The notes below the pieces were generated by a model. That model had not been told where the DNA came from and did not search any database. It saw only the letters and a program-made list of their open reading frames with translations. A program made the translations under genes and the position numbers. DNA of 64,000 nucleotides from Rhynchopus euleeides (lineage: Eukaryota; Euglenozoa; Diplonemea; Diplonemida; Diplonemidae): the NCBI GenBank assembly GCA_963210315.1, contig OY723312.1, positions 62,001 to 126,000 of the forward strand, written 5' to 3'. Below are positions 1 to 10,091 of the stretch, in pieces. The stretch's first letter is position 1, and every line of letters starts with the position of its first letter.

Positions 1-133
1 GCGCAGGCACCGGGCCCTCTCAGATTCTGGGAGGGTTTGCGCGGGTCGCGCGCGCCGAAGGCGCGCGCGAAAAATTTTCAAAACCAGAAAAACCGGAAAA
101 CAGCGCCAGAAAAAAAGTCTATCTTATACCCTG
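1..133. repeat. Dispersed repeat, second copy at 53267-53401
   Basis: This 133-bp stretch recurs in direct orientation at 53267-53401 with few changes. It contains a GC-only palindrome at about 46-75 (GCGCGCGC, a CCGAAGG-like loop, GCGCGCGC) that would form a strong hairpin, followed by a purine-rich tail. A similar GCGCGCGC/TTCG palindrome lies at 485-508. No coding potential was seen. Confidence 0.85.
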
Positions 134-205
134 GTGGTAGGTAAAGGTGCAAAAAAAAACGCATAAATACGTAAACAATATGTGTGTAAAAAATTATTTA
201 CATGT

Positions 206-295
206 ATTGTTTACATGGAATATTATTTACAGCTATTATTTACATGCACATTTACTATTTACATAAAGCTAGGTAAACAATAGCTGTGACCCCCG
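206..295. repeat. AT-rich inverted repeat, partner at 3980-4070
   Basis: An AT-rich island built on TGTAAACAATA and TGTAAATAAT motifs. Its reverse complement matches 3980-4070 nearly base for base. Looser copies of the same motifs lie at 5085-5115 and 10195-10275. The partner copy lies inside the composite element at 3194-10751, so the pair is not a simple terminal repeat around the flavoprotein gene. Confidence 0.8.
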
Positions 296-414
296 TTTAT
301 TTTACATGTATATTTCAGGCATATACATGTATTATACATGTATAATAGTTGACATGCAAGTATTATACATGTATAATACATGTATTATACTTGTAGTTAT
401 ACATGTAAAATTTA

Positions 415-1150
415 CAAGATCCCACCGTGTATGTTTGGGGGGGGGGGGGGGGGATCAGGGGGGAAAACACTAGGGGTCAATTTTTCTCGCGCGCGCTTCG
501 CGCGCGCTCGTGTTGTTGCCAAATTTTCCCATCGGTGGACCACTAGGTGGGCACGGTGTGAGGCGCTGGGTTCCTTCCGTGGTTCCTCTCCCGCTCGCGC
601 CGTCCTCGGGTGCCGGAGGAAACCAAAAAATGGTTTTCGGGACCATGATTTCGACGCTACCCCCTGATATGCCACGGCCGTCAAAGCGCAAGGGCTTGGT
701 TACTAGACGGGCACGCGAGATGGGGGGTCTGGGCAGAGCCCCCCAGCCGCCGGAGGCCACGGTAGTGAACATCTGTTCATTGTGGGCGTACAGATTCTGT
801 GTGAGTTGGCTGCGTCCCCCTGAGGCGACTGGAGTGGTTGGATTCCCTGACCTGGTGGGAATCGAATGACTTGAGTACGAGACATACGCCACAGGGGGGT
901 CTGGGGGGCGGAGCCCCCCAACTGCCGGAGGCCACGGTAGTGAGCATCTGTTCCTGCAAAACCATACTCTCTTCGACGTCGACCCAGTGAAAGTGGGTTG
1001 ACGCTTGGTCGACTCTTGGTGAGCGTCGACCCAGTGTAATAAATGGGTTGACGCTTGGTCCAGGCTTGAATGGCAACCCAGTTTCACTGGGTCGACGCTT
1101 TTTTATGGGGGGGGAAACCTAAAATCACTGGGTCGACGGTCGACGCTTAG
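415..1150. other. Repeat-rich non-coding region downstream of the flavoprotein gene
   Basis: Contains a run of about 22 G at 430-453, the GCGCGCGC hairpin at 485-508, and a 240-bp block (717-955) also present inverted at 62485-62715. At 975-1150 it has several direct and inverted copies of GTCGACCCAGTG and GGGTTGACGCTTGG. The open frames here are short, overlap on both strands and share no recognisable family, so no gene is called. Confidence 0.6.
717..955. repeat. Hairpin-bounded repeat, inverted copy at 62485-62715
   Basis: Both ends carry the hairpin motif GGGGGGCGGAGCCCCCC followed by GGAGGCCACGGTAGTGA, and between them lies GTGGGCGTACAGATTCTG. The same arrangement reads in reverse complement at 62485-62715. 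Single hairpin ends also occur near 37550-37605 and 51420-51485, so this is a dispersed family with at least four members in the window. Confidence 0.75.
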
Positions 1151-1347
1151 CGACATGCCTGCCCCACCGTGTTCATGCCTGGGGGGGAGAGGCTGTGCCA
1201 CGCAGTGCAGCACGGACAGTGCAAAAGTAATGGGCCACGACGATATTGTTCAAGAACGACGGGGATTGAAAAGGCACGCTGTCAACGACAATTAGCTCAA
1301 AGGGCCGATCGAATCTCACTGGCCTCTCGCTTCGCAGAGACGCTTTT

Positions 1348-2913
1348 TTACCCAAGGATGCACCGCGCGGCGCGCCAGGCGCCGATCATGCCCGACAGCG
1401 TCGGCACCCCCGCACAGAGGTAGAACCCGTGGGTCAGAGACTCAGCGCAGTTGCCGATTGCGTACAGCCCCTGCATGCTGTCCCCTGTGGCATCGCGGAT
1501 CAGGCGGCTGTGCTCGTCCACTGCCGGCCCGATGCACGTGTCGAGGGACGATGGCAGAAGCAGGCACGCATAGAGGTCTGTGTCGTCGATCGGGTACATG
1601 AAGTCCTCAGGCTCGTCAGGCTGGAACGACCTGTCCTTGGTTGGGTTGCTTCCGCGACCGAACTCCGGGTCCTTGCCTGTCTGCGCGTAGCCGTTGAACC
1701 GCGCAAGCTGCTCAGGAAACTCGTCTGCGAAGTCCGAGTGAACGAGCCCCTTCGCGGCGAGCTTCTCGACCAGCTCGCCGATGCTGCCCGCGCGGACCCA
1801 CGTCTTGAGGCCGGGCGGCGGCATGTAGTAGCAGTTCGCCGGGTCGGTGCCGGCGGAGAGCGACTGGTGTTTGACGCTCCTCGCGTCGCCGATCAACAAC
1901 AGCCCGCCCTCTCGGCGGTTGACTGCACCGCGAATGGCGTAGGGGTCCTTCTCGTTGTAAACGCGCCGCCCAGACCGGTTGACCACCATCATCGAGTCGC
2001 CGCTGAGGAAAAGCACGACCTGCCGCGTGGCCGTCGTGCTGTCCTCTTCGTGCGCCACAGCCTCCGCGTACCAGCACGGGTCGCGGGGCGGCGAGTAGCG
2101 CGCGCCGACGCTCTTGGCCACCCACTCGAGCACACCGTTGTTGCGGCGGTTCTGCACGTTCGACACGATGTCGCCGTACCCGTGTGCTTTCATCAAGTCA
2201 GCGTTGGCGGTGAACCCTCCGCTCGCGAACACCACGTGCGGTGCGGTGAACGCGTCGCCCTTGGCGGTGGTCACCGCCCACGCGTCCTCCTGGCGCGCAA
2301 GGCCCGTGCACGTCTGGTGGAATATCACCTTCACACTGCGCAGGCTCTCGACATACGCCGTGAGGCGGTACACGAAGCCAGGGGCGAGGAGCTGGCCGCC
2401 CGACGTCTGCGGCACCATCGTGACCAGCTGCTTGTTGATCAGCTTCAACCCGAAGTCGAGCAGCTTTGCGAAGATGCGGTAGAAGCTGCACGGCCCGTCG
2501 TCCTCGTTGCTGGCAAACACGGTGTTCTGCTGATTGCCGTAGTATGCCGGGTGCTCGCGTTTGCCCCCGTCCACCATCGGTGGAAAAGCCCCGATGCCGA
2601 CCAGCTTCTCCAGCACCGCCTTGCTGTCGTCGAAGAACGCCTGCAGCTCGGCTTTCGAGAACTCCGACGTCTCCGCGCCTGCTTCGCTGTAGCGCCTGTA
2701 GTACTTCTCCAGGTCAGACACGTCGCTCAGCTGCTGCGGCGCCCACAGGCCGGGCGTGCGCACAAGCCCATCGAGGATTCCGCCGAGCTTGCCCTCCTTC
2801 TCCAGCAGCAGCACACGCTTCCCCGCGTCGCCAAGCAGTGCAGCCATCGCGGCACCGGCTGTCCCGCCGCCCACGATGATCGCATCGTAGTCGTGGCGGT
2901 GGCAGTGCAGCAT
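1348..2913 (-). CDS. FAD-dependent oxidoreductase of the FAD_binding_2 (fumarate reductase / 3-ketosteroid dehydrogenase-like) family
   Basis: Intronless, 521 residues, ATG start. The N-terminus is a Rossmann strand with the dinucleotide motif GGGTAG at residues 15-20 and the ribose-binding acidic residue of LLLEKE at 38. The C-terminus (482-521) has the family's closing FAD segment, with GLYAIGNC and a glycine-rich GVPTLSG helix cap. That is the layout of soluble fumarate reductases and KstD-type dehydrogenases, which reduce or desaturate C=C bonds using FAD. Length is normal for the family. The start lies 14 codons before the FAD motif, which leaves no room for a targeting presequence, so a cytosolic location is inferred. 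Substrate cannot be assigned. The 523-residue antisense frame is a shadow. Confidence 0.85.
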   Translation of the reverse strand: MLHCHRHDYDAIIVGGGTAGAAMAALLGDAGKRVLLLEKEGKLGGILDGLVRTPGLWAPQQLSDVSDLEKYYRRYSEAGAETSEFSKAELQAFFDDSKAVLEKLVGIGAFPPMVDGGKREHPAYYGNQQNTVFASNEDDGPCSFYRIFAKLLDFGLKLINKQLVTMVPQTSGGQLLAPGFVYRLTAYVESLRSVKVIFHQTCTGLARQEDAWAVTTAKGDAFTAPHVVFASGGFTANADLMKAHGYGDIVSNVQNRRNNGVLEWVAKSVGARYSPPRDPCWYAEAVAHEEDSTTATRQVVLFLSGDSMMVVNRSGRRVYNEKDPYAIRGAVNRREGGLLLIGDARSVKHQSLSAGTDPANCYYMPPPGLKTWVRAGSIGELVEKLAAKGLVHSDFADEFPEQLARFNGYAQTGKDPEFGRGSNPTKDRSFQPDEPEDFMYPIDDTDLYACLLLPSSLDTCIGPAVDEHSRLIRDATGDSMQGLYAIGNCAESLTHGFYLCAGVPTLSGMIGAWRAARCILG

Positions 2914-3001
2914 CGCGGGAGCGGAGCGGGGACCGGGTTTGGGGATTGGTATTCACTGCTTCGGAGGGTGTATGATTTTCCGGAGTTTTCTAATTTTTAA
3001 A

Positions 3002-3193
3002 CCAGTTACGAGCGACGAAGCGTAGCGAAGTCGCGAAGTAACGAAGGAAATCGTACTACTGAAGCTTTATAAGGATCACCTTCATGCCACTTCACAGGGG
3101 CTTACACAGCCTTTGACACAGGAGTGTGCGCTTCACGAAAAGTAGCCCGGATCTGCCTTTTTGCAGTTGCTGGGCAGGGTGTTTCTCTTATTA
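3002..3193 (+). repeat. R-family repeat, copy R1 (split by the composite element)
   Basis: Starts with GTTACGAGCGACGAAGCG, runs through CGCGAAGTAACGAAGG and CTGAAGCTTTATAAGG, then GTTGCTGGGCAGGGTG. Intact members continue to GCGAAAGGAGTACGAT. Here that last segment is found only at 10758-10775, after the composite element, which shows that the element inserted into this copy. Other members: 6773-6943 (+), 33800-33955 (-), 36775-36987 (-), 38652-38853 (-) and 42475-42777 (-). Confidence 0.75.
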
Positions 3194-3260
3194 CCACCTG
3201 ATTTTGCCCTGAGTTTGGCGGAGTTTGGTGGAGTTGGGCGGTGGGAGACCCTTTAAATTG

Positions 3261-5448
3261 GAACATCCCTATGGGTGGATAGCTTTCTGGTCCAAGGAAA
3301 CCTGGTGCGGATTGAGATCCCTACCCCTTGAGTCACCCACCAGCACACATTGTCAGCGAGGATGACGAGCATGGCGTTCGAAGCCTGCATAAACATCGCT
3401 CCCCTTGAACCTGACTTCACATGTCCTCCAGCATGTCCTGAGTAGGCACTGCCTGCCGTCAGCTCCGGGCATCACCTCACCCCTCACCCCCAGTGCTGCT
3501 CAACCACGGTGTCCATCAGGAGCCACGTCGCTGTGTGGTGCACTCCAGAGGGTTGCCTCTGCACCACCTCATGCCGACACACCAAACGTCCTCCCTTCGA
3601 GGCGAGGGCACCGGGAGGGGAAGCCCGGGTCGGGGCCCCCCCCCCAAGGCCTGAGGTCCTGCCTGATAATTGGCGGTCCCGGGTTCAAGACCCGTTCAGG
3701 TGCTGCGTGTCGTCGACACCGTGACTGCGGCAGTCGACATCCCAGACGGGTCGCCCCTCCTCTGTGCAAAGTACACCCGGGCGAGGCTCCCGGGGGAACG
3801 CCGTCGGGAGATGTGCTGGCCACCGCGCTCGATTCTGGGTTGTCTGCCATGTGCTGTCATGGAGCCTGCGTATTCGGGCGTGAAAACCGTAGGTGGTGGT
3901 TCGATTCCCAGAACTTGGGTAGGATATGCTATGGGATAACCTCCACGGGATGTTGCTTCTCGCGTTGGATATCCTAAAGGGGGGTCACAGCTATTGTTTA
4001 CCTGGCTTCATGTAAATAGTAGATGTGCATGTAAATAATAGCTGTGAATAATATTCACTGTAAACAATACGTTGGTGCCCCTGACGACCCCATATTGCGT
4101 AGTTTGTGCGTAGTGAAAAGGGGGGGGGGGGTCTCATTTTTTGATTTACTCAGCCATTCTCTGTCTCTATGCCGGGACCCCAAACTCAAGGAGTTCTTGC
4201 TGTTCCGGGGTCAGTGAGGGTGCAGGCGCTTCAGGTGCTGCAGGTGCTGCAGGTTCTTCAGGTGCTGCAGCGCTGGCAGCCTTCGGTGCGGGTTTCGACG
4301 CAGTCTTTGCAGGTCTCTTTGGGGGTACCCTTTGGCGCGGTGCCTGCTTCAGCTCGTCGGGTGGAAGCATCAACGCATCATTAAGCGGTGCCTGCTTCAG
4401 CTCCTCCGGGTGGAAGCGTCAACGCATCATTAAGGAAGAAGGAAGCACAGTTGCTACGCTTTTTTGCAGCTGCAGGAAACGACACCATACCCAACAACAA
4501 TCCCCAGACCGTCGAGGGAGAGTGGGCGCCTGGATCCCGTGACACAGATCTCTAGTGCCGTTGTGATCCCCTCGGATAACGTCTCCTGGACGTTGTCAGC
4601 GGAGGTTGCCTGTGTGGCGGTGACCTCCGTATACCCCGCGGGATCCAGTGCCAGTAGCGCCTTCTTCAGCTTTTCGTCGACCCCTCGGCCGACGCTCTCC
4701 TTGATGTCAAGGGCCACCTTCAGGGTGGCACCTCGCAGCGCCCTGAAGGCTGTGATCGTATCATCATTCACAATCTCGAGGGTGTTCTACGCGGCTCCTG
4801 GAACTCACTTCCTTCTCAGGTGTTTCTGGGCATGGGGCAACCTTGCCCAGGTGTTTCTGGAGTCCCGCCCCACATGTCGTGCGTTCTTTCGTACGGTGTA
4901 TAGTGAGTTCTGGCAATAATTTTTTGCTCGGTCAGCGCAGTGCCTCCAGTCCTGTCTCAGTAGCCACACAGAAAGGGGGACCAAAAAAAACTGGGGGGGG
5001 ACCAAAAAGCGAGACCCCCCCCCCAGATTGCGTAGTTTGTGCGTAGTGAAAAAGGGGTAAATCAGGGGCACCATACGTGTAAATAATTTTACACGCACAT
5101 ACTGTTTACATAGTTCAGCGATTTTTTTCGAAACCTGTGCGGAATCGCGATTTTCCACTTCCATTGTCCTTTTCGGACTCCGTGCGGATCGTAGTGGGGT
5201 CATTTTGGTGGTATCGGTGCCAAGATGCATCCATGAAATGTTGGTCTGATTCAGTGACTGGGAGGCAGCTAGCCCACCACACCACCCACCCAGGCGGGAC
5301 CCCCTCACCGGGCTTTCCAAACCCCGTTCATTTGAACGTTTGGAACCTCCGCGGATCCTGGTGGGGTCCCTTTGGTGACAGAGGCACCAAGTCTCACTCC
5401 TCAGAGCACCTTGGAAATATTTTTGAACCCCCCGAAAAATAAAATAAT
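3261..5448. other. Left part of the composite element, no gene recognised
   Basis: Contains two sequences resembling a tRNA internal B box, GGTTCAAGACC near 3686 and GGTTCGATTCC near 3898, but no complete tRNA cloverleaf could be folded around them. Also contains an imperfect GCAGGTGCT tandem tract (about 4205-4275), a duplicated TAAGC/TGCCTGCTTCAGCTC stretch at 4330-4430, and two copies of GCGTAGTTTGTGCGTAGTG (about 4097 and 5034), which recur inverted near 49260 and 53505. Open frames are short and unsupported. Confidence 0.5.
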
Positions 5449-6772
5449 TGCCATGGTTGCATAACGGCCGTTTTAAAAAATCCCTTGTATTTTGTGGACT
5501 TGCAAAAACGGCCGCTGATTTTCAGCATTTTAAAAAACGGCCGTTTTTTTTACCTGGGAATTTTGTATGGGGCGTGGGTCAGCAGGCGAGATCCCACCAC
5601 CAGGAGTGCCTCCCCACTGCAAGGGATACCCTGCAGCAAGCATTGTGGGCGCGCCTTCAAGTATGATGCGAAGAGTTCAGACTTCGTGGACCACTTTGAC
5701 GGACCGCACCATATCAAGAAGAAGAAGAACGCAGCGTTGAAAGTGCAGAGCCAGGGAAACAGCTGGCGCTGTCGGAGTGCGATACCCTCAGTGGCAGGCT
5801 TGCAACTTCGGATCGCCCGGGGTGCGTTGTTCACCGGATCACCGGCTGGCCTGGTGCATGATGCCTGTCAAGAAGTGTGTCCCGAGGAGGGGCTGAACAT
5901 GGTTGCGGCCAATCTAGGCACGTGTGTCGTGGATGACCGTGCAGGCAGAGGTGGGTGTCGCTCACTGGCATCAGGGCTCTTGCGACAGAGCTTTCCCTTG
6001 ATATCGGCGACAGCACACCGGATGAGAAGGACACCGCCTTCGCTGATTTATTCCCGAAGGCACGGGCGATCATCCTGGGCAATATGCAGCACCAGCTGGA
6101 TGGGTTCACGACCGCACTGGCGCTGAAGGATGTGCTGTGCCACATCTCTGACGCAGCTGAGAGGGAGAAGCAGGCGAGCAAGACGGCACCACCGGCCGTG
6201 CGATCCCGCTTCTCTCCGACACACACTACCTGCACCGCTTGAGTGGATCTGCACCTTGCACCACGTCCCCGGGCATTTATACAATCTTCCGGGCCCGCTG
6301 CAGGACAGCGGCCCTGCTACGTGTGCGTCGCTTCTGCGGTTGGCAGAGATGCCCACGAAATCGCTGGGCTGGAGTCCCACCTGCAGGCCGCCGTCCGCCT
6401 GATGGCACCCCTCGCATCGCTGCTCCAGAAGTACTGCGATGCGCAGCTGGGTGTGCCAACGGCGTGCCCCTGTCGACGCAGTGTACACCGACATTGTGAA
6501 TGTCATCGAGAAAGTGTCTGAGGTGGGGAAGTACGACCCCCCAGTGCCCCTGGCAGGGGAGCTGGCCTGGGCTGGCGACCGCATGCGCAGAAGGTGGGAC
6601 GGCACGGAATCAGGGAAGTCCTTCTGGTTTGCGGTCCGCCGTCTGTGCCCGAGCGCGTACGGCCGCATGAGTCGTAGGGGTGTCAGAACTCCGGTGCCGC
6701 CTCCCCTCTGTTTCGGGGAGGTCACGAGCAGGGCCTGGGTGATCTACGACTAGGCCACCACGTTCCGAGGGT
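5449..6772 (+). pseudogene. Decayed zinc-finger / transposase-like sequence, duplicate A
   Basis: Present again at 51507-52818. The plus strand keeps fragments in shifting frames. At 5630-5720 is a U1/BED-like finger, with a CSKHC pair and the histidines of DHFDGPHH followed by lysines. At 6089-6190 is a helical piece around DGFTTALALKDVLCHI. At 6380-6600 are pieces around ASLLQKYCDAQLG and VYTDIVNVIEKVSEVG. An N-terminal BED-type finger followed by such segments is the order seen in hAT transposases, but that assignment is inference. The two copies differ by small indels (for example near 5816 and 5866) that change the frame, so neither is under coding constraint now. Confidence 0.4.
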
Positions 6773-7386
6773 GCGAAGTCGCGAAGTAACGAAGGAAATC
6801 GTACGACTGAAGCTTTGGATTAGCGCCTCATGCCACTTCACAGGGCCTCAACACATTGTGCGCTCAACAAAAAGTAGTCCGGAACTGTTCTCCCACAGTT
6901 GCTGGACAGGGTGTCTATAATAAAGCGAAAGGAGTACGATTTTGCCGCAACCCTGCCCCCCAGGTCACGGATCCTTTGGGGGAAAAAAAAGCCGGGAGTT
7001 CTGCCGGCGCTGCCTTTTATTTCCTGACATACTTTCGCCTCTTTTGGGACTCTGACGAGGGGACATTCCGGAAAATCCGAGAAAAAAATCCGAACTTCTG
7101 AGTACTCCCTCCTTTCGATGCAAGCGCGCCTGCTTCTCGGTGGTGGTTTCTATTTCCGCGCGTGTTGATGGGTCTCTTTGATATAACACGCAGAACTGAC
7201 CATCTTCATAGTTCAAATGTGTTAGTGACACATATTTCTGTGTCAGAGAGAGACCGAAGTTCCACACACCTGCCGTTTCTATCGTTCTTGAGTATTCTTG
7301 AGTATACTTTTTCGGGACGTAGAAGAAGCATTTTCAAAGTTTAACTGTCAAACAGTCAAACAGACTTATTATTCAACCTTCGCCTC
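6773..7386. mobile_element. 614-bp insertion in duplicate A, absent from duplicate B, carrying R-family copy R2
   Basis: At 6772 and 7387 the sequence is continuous with duplicate B (junction near 52818-52819), where none of this segment exists. It opens directly in the R-family core (GCGAAGTCGCGAAGTAACG), runs to GCGAAAGGAGTACGAT at about 6943, then continues for 440 bp without recognisable genes. No clear target duplication was found. A deletion from B is possible, but insertion is favoured because the segment contains a dispersed repeat. Confidence 0.6.
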
Positions 7387-7647
7387 GTGCTGGATTTCTG
7401 GGACAACCCGGGGGCGAACCGGGCTGCTACACTCCTCTCTGCTCTCGGGTGTCTGCTGCTTGTCGAGCGACAGGCAGGGCGGAAGCCATTTTTCTTTGTA
7501 CAGTCGACAGAGAATCGCAGTGCCCGATGTCATGTGTAGGCAACAGGGAGTTGTCAAGTGTGTTTCCTCAGCTCGGTACGGTAAGCAGGAGGCGAATCTC
7601 CAAAGGAAAATAGGAGGGGGAAAAAACGGCCGTTTTTTCGCCAACAA

Positions 7648-10091
7648 CCACCTGATTTTGCCCGAAACCAATCTCCGAAAATCTCCAGTTTACCACCACC
7701 AAACGCCGCCAAACTCCACCAAACTCCGCCAAACTCCACCAAACTCCACCAAACTCGGGCCAAAATCAGCTACAAAATGGAGGTCACTACCGTTTCTACC
7801 GGGCCCAGTAAGGGGAAGATGGGCCTGTGGGGTTGATGCGGTACTGGTTTTCGTCTTGGGAAGGGTCCCGTTGGGAAGAATATCCGATTTGCTTGACCGC
7901 ACGACGCCGTTGGGTGAAGGAGAAGTCGTACGGTACACTTCCTGTTCCTGGACAGACCGGGTTCGATCTGTACTACAGGCCAACTGCCCCTAAAACAGGG
8001 AGGACGATAGCACTTGCACACCCGGACAATACTTGCACTGCATTCCTCCCCGGTTCTTGCACTGCGTGCAAGTCAGGGACCTGGAGTGCAAGTACATAGT
8101 GGACTCCAACTCCCCTAGCCCGCTAGCGGGAGTCTGGGTACGAGTCTGAGACGCGAATGCGTGTCCTAGTCACACAGGCAATGCGAATCCCATTCTCGCA
8201 TGCGAGAATGGGTAGACAGGTAGTTGGTCAATGAAACCGTCCCCTCTTCACTGTATTCGACTCGCACGCAGCATCACACATTCAATTCTCCAAGTAGTCT
8301 GCCTGAAGGCAGCTGGGGGCAGTTTGGGTGGTGTAGCCGTCACGCGACGTGTTCAAGTCTGTCCACATATTGACACGGAGGTGGTTCTCACAGGGTATTT
8401 TGAGGGTTTCTCCGCTCGACGGGGGGCCAGGGGTGCAATTTTTACTGTTTTCCACGAGGATGTTGTTGGGAGGAGTTCAAGGCCTACCTGGCCCTGAGTG
8501 CGGCACACCTTGTTGCCGACACCCCCTTGGCCTTCTGGAAGAAAGCCAAGGCAGCCCTCCTCCCCGCCTTTGGCCGTACGTGGTGGAGCGTCTGCAGACC
8601 TGGCTGAGTATGACGAACGTGGACTGCATCTTCAGCATCGCCACCGCGGAGAAGAAAGACGAGCACGCGTATCGCCAGGTGAGTACACCGTCAAGTTGTG
8701 CCCGAGGCGGGCAGGTGGTGTGCTGGGGTTTACGGGTGGTGGGTACCCCTGAGAATGCGACTCGCATTGTCTGTGTGCCTAGTGGGAGTCGCGAGAAGGC
8801 CGCCCGTAGTCCGGCTCAAATTTCAGCGGCCGCACAGGATTTCCAGCCATTTTGGGTGAGGCCATCCCTTCCCAAAGTCGCATGAAGCTGAATGGCTGAA
8901 GTACCTCGCTGTGCCCAGTTCCCCTGCTGCAGCCAGGTAGCGGGCTGCCTCCTTGTCGCGGTGCAGCAACAGTTCGTTGGTGGCGGTGAGGGGGTTCCGG
9001 CTTGGCTCGTGGCGAACGAAGGGAGACCCTCGATGGGGCGTGGCCCGGTGCTGCAGGCAGGGTACACGTACTGGTCTGTGTCCGGCTGCTGTGGTCATCG
9101 ACAAGGCTGTGTGGTCTGTCCGAAGGAGGTGGATGGTGGTCTCCCTCAGGTGGATCATCTGTGGATAAGGCCTTCGCGTCTCTCCGATCCTGCATGGGCT
9201 CAGGTCTCCAGATGTTCATCACCCCCTGCCTTGCTGTAGGTCGGTGGGATGGCTCCCGAGCTCCGCCTTGTAGCTGGCGCAGCGGAGTCGTGCAGGTCAG
9301 GCAGGCTCCTTGAGGCCTCCGAGGTGATGTGCGCGCCCCACCCCGTGGTTCCTTGTAGAGTCGCAGACAGGTCCGTGCGCACGGTGGGAGCGTTCGTATC
9401 GTCCGTTCCGTTCCAGGTCCTGGAGAATACCTTTGGTTGAGTATTGACTCTCTCGGGTTCAAACCCCATTCAAGGTCCTTCGCTACGTCATGACTGGTCG
9501 TCAGTCAGAGGGGAAGAACGGCGTCCCTCACTTTTTTCACTGCTCACAGGAGCGAAGGCCAAGTCCAACATAAGTGGTAGCCTTGAAGAGAAGGCTCCTG
9601 ATATCTCCAAGCATTGCACCGAAGACCACACCTGCCCACCAGGTTCTTCCCCGTCAGTCGAACAGTCTTGTTCATGTTCTGGGCAGGGTGCTCTGCCTCG
9701 GTCACCCCGAAGCCTGCTTCAACTAGGCTAGCCCAACATCTTCCCTCAGTGTTCTCACAGGGGTGTCCTCAGTATCTGGGTCCCTACGGCAAGGCAGCGT
9801 ACCAGGCTTTGCGAACCCGAAACAGGCTGTCCTGGTGGTTGCATACCGCCGCAAGCATGACCCTGTTGCTGTGTATTCATGTTTTCCGTGAAGTGGGGTG
9901 GCGACAGGGTGTAAGTCACGAGGGGAAGGGCGTGTGGAACGGCCACTGCCCAGTCCCCAGCGCCCTCCGCCCCATGGGACATTCGATTTTTTGCAGGGAA
10001 CCACCACACAACACCGCACAACACCACCGAACGCCACCAAACTCCACTAAACTCCACCAAACTCCACCAAACTCGGGTCAAAATCAGGTGG
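7648..10091. mobile_element. Nested 2.44-kb transposon-like element with CCACCTGATTTTG inverted ends
   Basis: The left end is CCACCTGATTTTGCCCG and the right end is the inverse of CCACCTGATTTTGACCCG. Both adjoin short CCAAACTCCACCAAACTC-type repeats (7700-7760 and 10025-10075). AACAA flanks it at 7643-7647 and 10092-10096. The same locus in duplicate B (53074-53086) lacks the element and reads straight through, apart from one extra A. That makes it an insertion with a visible empty site. The ends match the surrounding composite element, so the two belong to one family. Cargo: one transposase-like fragment (8470-8694); otherwise nothing recognised. Confidence 0.8.
8470..8694 (+). pseudogene. 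Transposase-like C-terminal fragment (hAT dimerisation-like), frameshifted
   Basis: The plus strand reads EEFKAYLALSAAHLVA, then DTPLAFWKKAKAALLPAFG to about 8575. In the next frame it continues VERLQTWLSMTNVDC and SIATAEKKDEHAYRQ, ending at GTGAGT (8695), which looks like a splice donor. A short hydrophobic stretch, a PLxFW pair and an alternating helix resemble the C-terminal dimerisation domain of hAT transposases. The resemblance is weak and was judged by eye. The single frame change at about 8575 means the piece is broken. Confidence 0.35.

Noticed and set aside
1429..3000. 523-codon plus-strand frame
   Set aside because: Antisense of the flavoprotein gene, which has FAD motifs at both ends; the plus translation has none.
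3890..3910. tRNA gene suggested by GGTTCGATTCC
   Set aside because: The putative T arm has only about three pairs and no D or anticodon arms could be placed; likewise GGTTCAAGACC near 3686 and GGGTTCAAACCCC near 9458.
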